Source: CAYMEV01 sp964431655 [NCBI: uncultured bacterium]
GTDB lineage: Bacteria; CAYMEV01
Length of the DNA: 18,430 nucleotides
Reading direction: 5' to 3'
Assembly: GCA_964431655.1 (NCBI GenBank)
Contig: CAYSKJ010000056.1
Span: forward strand, 1-18,430
Shown here: positions 1 through 7,274 of the stretch, one piece after another
How positions within the stretch are numbered: position 1 is the stretch's first letter
Layout of the letters: each line of letters begins with the position of its first letter
Translations under genes and position numbers: made by a program
The notes under the pieces: generated by a model
Database searches by the model: none
What the model saw: the letters and a program-made list of their open reading frames with translations, nothing else
What the model was told of the DNA's origin: nothing

Positions 1-13
1 AAATTTCTAAAAC

Positions 14-40
14 TTGTTGTATCTTTTCAGGGTATATAAT
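14..40 (+). promoter_or_regulatory. Putative sigma-70-type promoter for the 80-7122 operon
   Basis: A perfect TATAAT lies at 35-40, with a weak -35 candidate TTGTTG at 14-19. The 15-base spacer is shorter than ideal. Transcription would begin near 47, leaving a short leader before the strong AGGAGG ribosome site at 66-71 and the ATG at 80. A second TATAAT at 57-62 sits too close to the ribosome site to be the better choice. Only 79 bases of upstream sequence are available, so other elements cannot be judged. Confidence 0.4.
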
Positions 41-79
41 ACAATACTTGTCTTAGTATAATTACAGGAGGCTTATAAT

Positions 80-2002
80 ATGCAGGAGGTTTACAGCTTA
101 ATAAAAAATGTTCTTGATAAGGTTCAGGGCAGAGCGAACAGCAACTACAGCGATCTGCTCGGGCTTTTGGAGGATATGGAAGACAGGCTTTCGGCCATCA
201 GGGGAAAGGTCACAGCCGGTATTAACAGCCCTGCCGTCGAGGATATTGTCGAAAAAGAACAGATTTCCTCAATGGAGGAGAATCTCAAAGAAGAATATAC
301 CAGAATTGTTACCAAAGAGATAATAAAGAAAAAAACCGTAACGAATGAAGTAACCTATGAGGTGCAGAAGCCTCTGTCCTCCTATGACCATGTAGCGCTT
401 CTCCGGGAAGCCATTTCCAATATAAAGCAGTATGACAGCCAGCCTCAGATTATCCGGGAGGCGTTTAACTACTGCACATCCCTGGCCGACAGGGTGTTCT
501 TATTCCTGGAAAGGAGAAATGAAGGCTGTTTTGCAGGCTATGAGGGCTACATACGCAACAAGCCTGCAGAGGAAACGAGGCTCATGATAGCCAAAAAAAA
601 GGTATCCCTGCAGGATGACAATATCCTTACCCGGGTTTATAAAGAGAAATCACCCTATATAGGTGAAATTCCCCAAGGGGATATACCCTTTTTTGAAAGC
701 CTGGACTATGAAAAAGATGATACTGTATCGGTTTTTCCAGTTCTGCTGAAGGGTACGGTTGTGGCAGTATTCGTATTTGATAAAAATGTCTGGGAATATG
801 CCCATCTGCTTGATGTCCTGCTGATTGCCTCCGAATTGAAAATGGAGCTTACCTTTGCCAAAAGAAAGACAGAACCGCATTATCCCCCCCTTGATATAAC
901 CGGCTATATGGATTCTTCAGAAAGACTTGAGAAAAGAACAATACTGAAGCAGGACCGGTCTGAAAGGGAAGAACCTGACGAGGTATCGGAAGTTGAAGCC
1001 TCAGGTTCCGGCGATTCTGTTCTGGAGGCTGAGATAGCTGAAATTGAGGAAGAGGAGGAAACTGATTACAGTATTTCCCAGGAAACGTCAGACCCCGACG
1101 AGCCTGTGCTCGAAGCTGAAGAAGACTCCCCGGAAGATGAGGGTTTTTTGGAAGAAGAAGAGGAACTGGAAAGGGAAACCGAGCAGATTTATATAAGCGA
1201 TGCGGATGAAAGCATGGAAGAGGAGGAACTCGAAAACTCCGACATGGAAATGGATGAGGAAATAGCTCGTGAGGAGGAAACCGACGATTTCTTCGGTGAG
1301 CCGGGAAAACAAAAAAGCCGTGAGATTACCGATGAGCTGACTATAACAAAGGAAGACGAAGAATTTGACGAAGAGGTGCTGGAAGAGGACAATTTTGACT
1401 ATGGGGAGCGCCGGCAGGTTGAGGAAACGGTAGAAGAGGAGACAGATGAAGGGGACTTCGGGGAAGAAGCCGGGGAGGAAATGGAGATTGAAGACGAGGA
1501 TGAAAGTGTTCCTGCTCCCGAGTCAGAAGAAGCCGCAGAGGAAGAAACCCGTGAAGAAGAGACCCCTTACCGGGGTGACAGGACACAGCAGGTAGATTCA
1601 GCGGACTTTAACGAAGAAGATATGGGTTTTGATGAAGAGGACATAGAGGGTGAAATAGAAGGGGAACTTGGACCTATACCGGAAGAGATAAAGGAACAGC
1701 CTGAAATCATTGAGCCGGAGGAAGAGGCCCCGGAGCTTTCAGAAGAGGAGCAGACCCTTTTTGATGAAGCCAGGAGGTTTGCCCGGCTTGTAGTCTCAGA
1801 GATAAAGCTGTACTATGAAGAGGATGTCAAAAAAGGCAGGCTTAACAAGAACCTGTATCAGCTTTTAAAGGTTCATATTGACAGGGGAAGAGCGCTGTAT
1901 GACGGAAGGGTCAGCGAGAGGGTAAAGCAGAGCAGGGATTTCTACCAGGAAGCCCTGGTTGATATACTTGGCGCAGGGGACGAATCAGCCCTGGGGATGT
2001 AG
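80..2002 (+). CDS. Acidic GAF-like protein with conserved helical C-terminal domain
   Basis: A 640-residue cytoplasmic protein with no signal peptide or membrane segment; function unknown. Residues 1-115 are mostly helical and charged. Residues about 120-260 have the alternating helix-strand pattern of a divergent GAF-like sensory domain. Residues about 295-557 are extremely rich in Glu and Asp and probably disordered, with EEET-type motifs recurring at 325-328, 398-401, 452-455, 487-490 and 492-495. Residues about 557-632 form a helical domain containing FARLVVSEIKLYYEE and later LYDGRVSERVKQ. From memory, this resembles a C-terminal domain of uncharacterised proteins in deltaproteobacteria and acidobacteria, often behind a GAF-like region. 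The start is supported by AGGAGG 8 bases upstream. The TAG stop overlaps the ribosome site of the next gene, so translation is probably coupled to the prenyl synthase. The coding call is sure; any function is not. Confidence 0.88.
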   Translation: MQEVYSLIKNVLDKVQGRANSNYSDLLGLLEDMEDRLSAIRGKVTAGINSPAVEDIVEKEQISSMEENLKEEYTRIVTKEIIKKKTVTNEVTYEVQKPLSSYDHVALLREAISNIKQYDSQPQIIREAFNYCTSLADRVFLFLERRNEGCFAGYEGYIRNKPAEETRLMIAKKKVSLQDDNILTRVYKEKSPYIGEIPQGDIPFFESLDYEKDDTVSVFPVLLKGTVVAVFVFDKNVWEYAHLLDVLLIASELKMELTFAKRKTEPHYPPLDITGYMDSSERLEKRTILKQDRSEREEPDEVSEVEASGSGDSVLEAEIAEIEEEEETDYSISQETSDPDEPVLEAEEDSPEDEGFLEEEEELERETEQIYISDADESMEEEELENSDMEMDEEIAREEETDDFFGEPGKQKSREITDELTITKEDEEFDEEVLEEDNFDYGERRQVEETVEEETDEGDFGEEAGEEMEIEDEDESVPAPESEEAAEEETREEETPYRGDRTQQVDSADFNEEDMGFDEEDIEGEIEGELGPIPEEIKEQPEIIEPEEEAPELSEEEQTLFDEARRFARLVVSEIKLYYEEDVKKGRLNKNLYQLLKVHIDRGRALYDGRVSERVKQSRDFYQEALVDILGAGDESALGM

Positions 2003-2010
2003 GAGGATAA

Positions 2011-2940
2011 ATGGAGGCGGAGATCAGGGACAGCATACCTCATGCCGGTGAATTTGATATAAGCCTTATTTTCGGCAGGAAGAAGGACATAGAACAGAGC
2101 CTCCAGAGGGTTCTGGGCCTGTTTGCCCTTGCGGGGGATATCGGCGAGGCAGTCAAATATGTTGTGTTTTCTGACGGCAAAAGGATAAGACCGATTCTCG
2201 GGACCCTCGTGCTTGATATATTCGATGAAAACAGGGAAATATACACCGATATACTTTCCCTGATTGAGTTTATACACTCCTACAGCCTGGTGCACGATGA
2301 CCTTCCCTGCATGGATAATGATGACATGAGAAGGGGCAGACCTACCCTGCACAGGAAATACAATGAGGAGTTCGCAGCCTTTACGGGAAGTATTATCCTT
2401 GAGAGGGTCATGTATGTTCTTGCAGGTCTTCTTGAGGAAGCAGGCCTGGCGAAGAATGAGAAAATGGAGATCATCAGTCTTTTTGACAGCCATATAGGCT
2501 TTAAGGGAATGGTGGGAGGCCAGATAATGGATATGAAGCTGAACAATGACAACAGCTCTCTTGAGCAGAAATACCTCGAGATGATTGAGCTTAAAACAGC
2601 AAGGCTTATAGAACTGCCGGTCAGCATTGCCTGCATTCTCAGCGGCAGTGATGAAGTTTCACGCAGTTTTCTCTCAGAGTATGCACGGAATATAGGCATG
2701 CTTTTTCAGCTGATAGATGACCTTCTTGAGATAATAAGCGATGAACAGACCATAGGAAAATCAACTAAAAGCGATTCAAAGAACAGGAAGGTAACTGCGG
2801 TGACCCTTTTTGGCAGGAGAAATGTTGAGCTTTTTGCTGATTCCCTTTATTTTAATGCCATCAGGGCTTTGAAACATTTTGGCAGTAAGGGACTGTGCCT
2901 TGCTGAATTTGCTGTATTTTTAAGGAACAGAAAAAAATAA
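2011..2940 (+). CDS. ispA: Polyprenyl (farnesyl/geranylgeranyl-type) diphosphate synthase, divergent
   Basis: A 309-residue trans-isoprenyl diphosphate synthase, normal length for the family. It would extend allylic diphosphates with isopentenyl diphosphate to make C15-C20 precursors. Visible motifs are GKRIRP (56-61), the first Asp-rich motif DDLPCMD (96-102) followed by DDMRRGRPT, GGQIMD (169-174) and the second Asp-rich motif as DDLLE (236-240) followed by GK (249-250). Several positions depart from the usual family pattern: the third acidic residue of the second motif is Glu, the GDxL motif after the first Asp-rich region reads GSIIL (126-130), and the K-x-T-Y/F motif reads KVTA (260-263). 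It may therefore have altered chain length or activity. Ribosome site AGGAGG at 2001-2006 overlaps the upstream stop codon. dxs follows after 12 bases, an ispA-dxs linkage also known in Enterobacteria. The symbol is by family and context; chain length cannot be read from the sequence. Confidence 0.88.
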   Translation: MEAEIRDSIPHAGEFDISLIFGRKKDIEQSLQRVLGLFALAGDIGEAVKYVVFSDGKRIRPILGTLVLDIFDENREIYTDILSLIEFIHSYSLVHDDLPCMDNDDMRRGRPTLHRKYNEEFAAFTGSIILERVMYVLAGLLEEAGLAKNEKMEIISLFDSHIGFKGMVGGQIMDMKLNNDNSSLEQKYLEMIELKTARLIELPVSIACILSGSDEVSRSFLSEYARNIGMLFQLIDDLLEIISDEQTIGKSTKSDSKNRKVTAVTLFGRRNVELFADSLYFNAIRALKHFGSKGLCLAEFAVFLRNRKK

Positions 2941-2952
2941 TGAGGGCGGAAA

Positions 2953-4860
2953 ATGGCATATAAACTTTTAGATGGGAAAAAATTCCCGGATGATATCAAG
3001 TCTTTAAATAATAATGAATTAGAAGAACTATCCCATGAAATCAGAAACCTTATCATTGAGACGGTAAGCAAAAATGGCGGACATCTCGCGTCCAGCCTGG
3101 GTGTAGTGGAGCTCACCATAGCACTGCTTTACTGCTACAGTCCTCCCTTTGACAAGGTTATATGGGATGTGGGGCATCAGTGCTATGCCTATAAGATACT
3201 GACAAACCGCTACCACAGCTTTCACACCATCAGGCAGTCCGACGGGCTGTCGGGTTTTCCCAAGAGGACTGAAAGCATATATGATGTTTTCGGAACAGGG
3301 CACTCCAGCACCTCTATCTCGGCGGCCTACGGATTTGCCGTTTCCCGCAGTCTCAATGAAAGCAAAAACAGCGTGCTGGCAGTGATAGGGGACGGGTCCA
3401 TATCCAACGGCATGGCCTATGAAGCCCTTAACAATTCGGGCAATGCCAGCAGTGATTTCACAGTAATACTTAATGATAATGAGATGTCCATATCAAAGAA
3501 TGTGGGTGCCATGGCCCAGCACCTTAATAATGTCATAACGGGCAGGTATTACAACAGGGTAAGGGATGAGCTCATGAGCAGGATAAAGGGCTTTACGGAC
3601 AGGGGAGAAATGCTGTACAAGATTGTGAAAAAACTGGAAGAGGGCCTAAAGAGCATCATACTGCCCGGCAATCTCTTCGAGGAGTTCGGCTTCCGCTATA
3701 TAGGGCCGATTGATGGCCATAATATCCCTGCGCTGATAAAAACCTTCAATAATATTAAGAACCTTAAAGGGCCGAATATACTTCATGTTTTGACAAAGAA
3801 AGGCAAAGGCTACCAGTATGCAGAGGAAAGCCCGACAGAGTTCCACAGTTCCAAGCCCTTTCTTATAGAAAGCGGGGAGACCAGAAAAAGCACATCAATT
3901 TCCTTCTCAGGAGCCTTCGGCGCCACCATGAAAATGCTGGGAGAGAAATACAGCGATATAATAGGCATATCAGCAGCAATGCTTGATGGAACAGGGCTGA
4001 ATGAGTTTGCCCGGAAATTCCCGGACAGGTTTTTTGATGTGGGTATTGCCGAGGGTCATGCGGTAACTTTTGCCGCAGGCCTGGCAGCTGATGGCAAAAA
4101 GCCTTATGTAGCCATTTACTCGACCTTTATGCAGAGGGCAGTGGACCAGGTCATCCACGATGTCGCCCTCCAGAAGCTTCCCGTGGTATTTTGCATGGAC
4201 AGGGCAGGACTGGTCGGTGATGACGGCCCTACCCACCATGGTGTATTTGATATTAGCTTTATGAATATGATACCTGACATGGTTATCATGGCGCCCAAAG
4301 ACGAGGATGAGCTGAAAGACATGCTCTATACAGCCTATTTTGAATCCGGGCCATGTGCTATCAGGTATCCCAGGGGTTCTGCCAACGGTACTATGAACAA
4401 TGAATTTCCCAGAAGGATTCCGGCGGGAGAATGGGAAATCCTTCAGGACAGCGGGAGTCCGAATATTGCTGTTCTTGCTGTGGGAAGCATGGTTAAGGAA
4501 TCCATTCTTGCATTAAAAATTGCGGCAGATAAGAAAATTAGGCCTATGCTTGTGAATGCGAGGTTTATAAAGCCCCTTGATCATAAAATGCTTGACCGTA
4601 TCATTGAGATGAACATCCCGGTGCTTACCGTTGAGGAAGGTTCTTTGCCGGGCGGTTTCGGCTCATCGGTCAATTCCTATATCCTTGCCAGATCAAACAG
4701 CATGCAGGCTGTTAAAAACATGGGCCTTCCGGACAGGTTCATTGAACACGGCTCCAGGGATTGTCTGCTGAAAAACAGCGGGATCGACCGGGAAAGCATT
4801 GCTGAAAGCATACGACATCTGCTGGATATAAAAGCCTGCGGTAATGTGAAGGCCATATAA
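2953..4860 (+). CDS. dxs: 1-deoxy-D-xylulose-5-phosphate synthase
   Basis: A 635-residue thiamine diphosphate enzyme that condenses pyruvate and glyceraldehyde 3-phosphate to give DXP, the first step of the MEP isoprenoid pathway and also a source for thiamine and pyridoxal. Landmarks are all present: GGHLASSLG with His44, DVGHQ (72-76), GTGHSS (114-119), the thiamine diphosphate/Mg motif beginning GDGS at 146-149 and continuing to LNDNE (173-177), KKGKGY (282-287), the transketolase catalytic Glu367 in DVGIAEGHA, GDDGPTHHG (422-430) and a C-terminal transketolase domain with EEGSLPGGFG. The length matches the family. The ribosome site is the GAGGGCGG stretch before the ATG. It lies directly behind the prenyl diphosphate synthase, giving an early-plus-late isoprenoid gene pair. 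The RSH gene follows after 36 bases. Confidence 0.98.
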   Translation: MAYKLLDGKKFPDDIKSLNNNELEELSHEIRNLIIETVSKNGGHLASSLGVVELTIALLYCYSPPFDKVIWDVGHQCYAYKILTNRYHSFHTIRQSDGLSGFPKRTESIYDVFGTGHSSTSISAAYGFAVSRSLNESKNSVLAVIGDGSISNGMAYEALNNSGNASSDFTVILNDNEMSISKNVGAMAQHLNNVITGRYYNRVRDELMSRIKGFTDRGEMLYKIVKKLEEGLKSIILPGNLFEEFGFRYIGPIDGHNIPALIKTFNNIKNLKGPNILHVLTKKGKGYQYAEESPTEFHSSKPFLIESGETRKSTSISFSGAFGATMKMLGEKYSDIIGISAAMLDGTGLNEFARKFPDRFFDVGIAEGHAVTFAAGLAADGKKPYVAIYSTFMQRAVDQVIHDVALQKLPVVFCMDRAGLVGDDGPTHHGVFDISFMNMIPDMVIMAPKDEDELKDMLYTAYFESGPCAIRYPRGSANGTMNNEFPRRIPAGEWEILQDSGSPNIAVLAVGSMVKESILALKIAADKKIRPMLVNARFIKPLDHKMLDRIIEMNIPVLTVEEGSLPGGFGSSVNSYILARSNSMQAVKNMGLPDRFIEHGSRDCLLKNSGIDRESIAESIRHLLDIKACGNVKAI

Positions 4861-4868
4861 AAATTATA

Positions 4869-4892
4869 TCAGGCTTATAACCTGACCTTTTT
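4869..4892 (+). terminator. Small hairpin followed by T-run between dxs and the RSH gene
   Basis: TCAGG (4869-4873) can pair with CCTGA (4881-4885) across a 7-base loop, and a run of five T follows at 4888-4892. The stem has only 5 pairs, so this is at most a weak or partial terminator. It could equally be a structure affecting translation of the RSH gene, whose ATG at 4897 lacks a clear Shine-Dalgarno sequence. It may also be chance. Confidence 0.22.
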
Positions 4893-4896
4893 CGGC

Positions 4897-7122
4897 ATGA
4901 CAGAAATATCTATTAAAACATTATTTGACGAGATTATAATCAATTATATCAGTCACTTTCCTGACAGCGACATCCAGGTATTATACAGGGCTTACAACCT
5001 GGCGCATATCTGCCACAGGGGCCAGTTCAGGAAAGACAGCAATCCCTATTTTTTCCATCCTCTGAGCGTAGCCATCATTCTGGCAGACTGGGGACTTGAC
5101 AATGCAACTATTTCAGCCGCCCTTCTGCACGATACCGTGGAGGACGTTCATGATGCCGGCAGGGAAGAGCTCAGGGAAACCATCAGGGGCAGTTTCGGGG
5201 AAGAGATATATAATCTTGTAGAGGGTGTCACCAAGAAGGAGAAACTGCCTGAAATCTCCAAGGATGAGAGGAAGGAAGTAAGCCTGAAGAAGATGTTCCT
5301 TTATTCTTCCAGGGATATAAGGGTGATAATAGTGAAGATAGCCGACCGGCTTCATAACCTGCGCACTCTTGAAAGCATGAAGCCCTCAAAGCAGGTAGAG
5401 ATAAGCATGGAGACCCTTAATGTCTATATCCCCCTTACCAGGCTTCTGGGGTTATATGGAGCCGCCAGGGAAATGGAGGACCTCTGCCTTTTTTACCTTA
5501 ACCGTGATATATACCTTCAGCTTGATGCTCTGGTAGACAGCTATGTTCCTGGAATTGAGAGACAGTACGAGGATTTCAGGCATACTCTGGGCAAGGCATT
5601 AAAAAAGAGCGGGCTGAGGATACTGAAACTGGAAAAGAGGAAGAAGAACCTCTTCTCAGTGCTTAAAAAGTATATCAGAAAAGACAGACCTGAGGACATC
5701 GACCATAAAAACATAGTCCTGGATGAGGTCATCGTTTCCGAGATTGTCAGGGAGCTTAATGTGGTAATTACGGTAGGCAGCAAAATTGACCTGGGAAAGG
5801 TTCTCGGAGTCATAAACAGCCATTTCCAGAATATGCCCAATACTCTGTTCGCATACTGGGAGAATGAGGTTTATGAGCATTTCATCCAGATAGGGGATAC
5901 CTACGGAACCGTCAATATCGGATTCCGCTGCGAGGAGGAGAAAGCCATGAGGCTGAACAGCATCCTGGAGAAAGCGGATAAAAGCGTCCATATCAGAAAG
6001 ACCACGAAGGATGTGCTGGATAACTTTCTGAGTTTTTCAAAGATTTTGTCCGAGGTAAAGACCATAAGACCGACAAGGGAGTTTTTCAAGATATTTGAGG
6101 ATATTATGTCGTCTCCCCAGATGCTTGTCTTTACCGGTGAGAAACAGAGCCTGCTCATACCTGTAAACTCAACCCTGATCGACTTTTACGTTCTTATGAA
6201 AAACCTGAATGAACAGGACAGGATTCCTGTTTTCAGGGCTTATATAAACGGAAGGGAAGTTGCGCTTCAGACCAGGCTTTCCAACAATGACAAGGTAGAT
6301 TTGGTTGTTAACGGACAGGAGCTCATAATAGAAAAAGAATGGATAGATGATGTGGAACTTGGTATTACCCGGGATATACTGAATAAACAGTATGACATAC
6401 AGGAGGCAAAAAACCTGGCTGAGACAGGCAGGGATAAACTGGCTACCAAACTAAGGCTGATGCATATCAGTGATGATGTCCTGTCTGCTGAGAAATTCTG
6501 GAAACTCTGCCAGGATAGGCTGGGCATAACGGATACAGACAGGACATATAAGCAGATTCTTGACGACCCTGCCATGCTGGAGAAGATGGTAGAACAGGCC
6601 AGGGAATTCGCAGAATCCGGGGAGAATGAATCCCTCTCCCTTATCCCGAGAAAGATAAAGAAAATTTTCAGGCGGTTCAACAGGCAGGCCGTTAACATAG
6701 AGGACCTTGACCCTGACCAGATATCCTTCTGCCAGCGGTGCATGCCCCTTCACGGTGAATATATAACAGGAATCTGGGAATCAAACAGGCTGACAGTTCA
6801 CAGGCTGGACAGCGAGAGCATCAGGCATATATCAGAACCGAAGGAATGCGTTCCGCTGAAATGGGGCGGATATTATTTGAGGGCGGAAATCCCTGCTGTG
6901 CTTGTTGTTGAGAACCGGATAGGAAACCTTGAACGTCTTATGAAAGCCTTTGAAAAGCTTGAGGGTGCCGAAATCCTTAGCGTAAGCCACACTGACCAGG
7001 TTGAAACCAGCATAATAAACCTTACCCTCGGACTTTCGAGCATTGTTCAGTTTAATAACCTGGTAAGGCTCCTCAAAAGGAGCAATTATGTAAAAAGCTT
7101 TACTGTCAGGGATATGGGTTAG
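4897..7122 (+). CDS. spoT: RelA/SpoT-family (p)ppGpp hydrolase with degenerate synthetase domain
   Basis: A 741-residue protein with the full RSH layout. The N-terminal HD hydrolase domain is intact: Arg45, His54, LLHDTVED with His78, Asp79, Glu82 and Asp83, and KIADRLHNLRTL with Asp150 and Asn154. These match the Mn-dependent (p)ppGpp pyrophosphohydrolase residues almost position for position. The synthetase region (about 235-350) is hardly recognisable: the usual RFKDY, NGYQSLHT and ExQIRT motifs are all absent. A TGS domain (about 407-472) follows, then a helical region, a zinc-finger-like segment (612-637: CQRC..P..G....G......VHR.DS, where the usual final Cys is Ser) and a C-terminal ACT domain (about 658-741). 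I infer a hydrolase that still has the regulatory half, comparable to SpoT proteins that lost synthesis. The start is set by domain completeness, since there is no good ribosome site. It is last in the isoprenoid operon, or has its own signal. Confidence 0.93.
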   Translation: MTEISIKTLFDEIIINYISHFPDSDIQVLYRAYNLAHICHRGQFRKDSNPYFFHPLSVAIILADWGLDNATISAALLHDTVEDVHDAGREELRETIRGSFGEEIYNLVEGVTKKEKLPEISKDERKEVSLKKMFLYSSRDIRVIIVKIADRLHNLRTLESMKPSKQVEISMETLNVYIPLTRLLGLYGAAREMEDLCLFYLNRDIYLQLDALVDSYVPGIERQYEDFRHTLGKALKKSGLRILKLEKRKKNLFSVLKKYIRKDRPEDIDHKNIVLDEVIVSEIVRELNVVITVGSKIDLGKVLGVINSHFQNMPNTLFAYWENEVYEHFIQIGDTYGTVNIGFRCEEEKAMRLNSILEKADKSVHIRKTTKDVLDNFLSFSKILSEVKTIRPTREFFKIFEDIMSSPQMLVFTGEKQSLLIPVNSTLIDFYVLMKNLNEQDRIPVFRAYINGREVALQTRLSNNDKVDLVVNGQELIIEKEWIDDVELGITRDILNKQYDIQEAKNLAETGRDKLATKLRLMHISDDVLSAEKFWKLCQDRLGITDTDRTYKQILDDPAMLEKMVEQAREFAESGENESLSLIPRKIKKIFRRFNRQAVNIEDLDPDQISFCQRCMPLHGEYITGIWESNRLTVHRLDSESIRHISEPKECVPLKWGGYYLRAEIPAVLVVENRIGNLERLMKAFEKLEGAEILSVSHTDQVETSIINLTLGLSSIVQFNNLVRLLKRSNYVKSFTVRDMG

Positions 7123-7157
7123 GTGGTCTTCAGCAGGGTCGCTTTCAATAAATAGAA

Positions 7158-7186
7158 TTGACAACAGTGCATTGCTGGTATATGCT
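7158..7186 (+). promoter_or_regulatory. Sigma-70-like promoter upstream of the FHA-GAF gene
   Basis: A perfect TTGACA at 7158-7163 is followed by a 17-base spacer and TATGCT at 7181-7186 (four of six consensus bases). An overlapping alternative is an extended -10, TGG plus TATATG at 7176-7184. It lies in the 152-base gap after the RSH gene, the longest gap in the window, and would give a leader of about 80 bases before the ATG at 7275. A short perfect dyad, TATGC-n5-GCATA (7181-7195), overlaps the -10. Confidence 0.55.
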
Positions 7187-7274
7187 GTCCGCATACTTCA
7201 ATTTGCCTTTTTGCAGGGGATACAGCAGACTAATTGATGCAGTAATAAAAGGGTAGATACAGGCAGGATATATT

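Noticed and set aside
57-62. A second perfect TATAAT just before the first gene
   Set aside because: Transcription would begin inside the ribosome-binding site, and no -35 is suitably spaced. The upstream TATAAT at 35-40 is more plausible.
1189-1392. Minus-strand open frame encoding a Ser-rich peptide, and similar minus-strand frames across 1088-1586
   Set aside because: These are the mirror of Glu/Asp-rich codons (GAA, GAG and GAT read as TTC, CTC and ATC or as Ser codons in another frame). No ribosome site or family resemblance.
1942-2493. 183-codon minus-strand open frame opposite the prenyl synthase gene
   Set aside because: It overlaps a well-supported prenyl synthase with family motifs on the other strand and shows no recognisable domain.
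7177-7192. Possible sigma-54 -24/-12 element upstream of the FHA-GAF gene
   Set aside because: GG and GC are 12 bases apart here, not the required 10, and the rest of the consensus is absent. The sigma-70 reading is much better.
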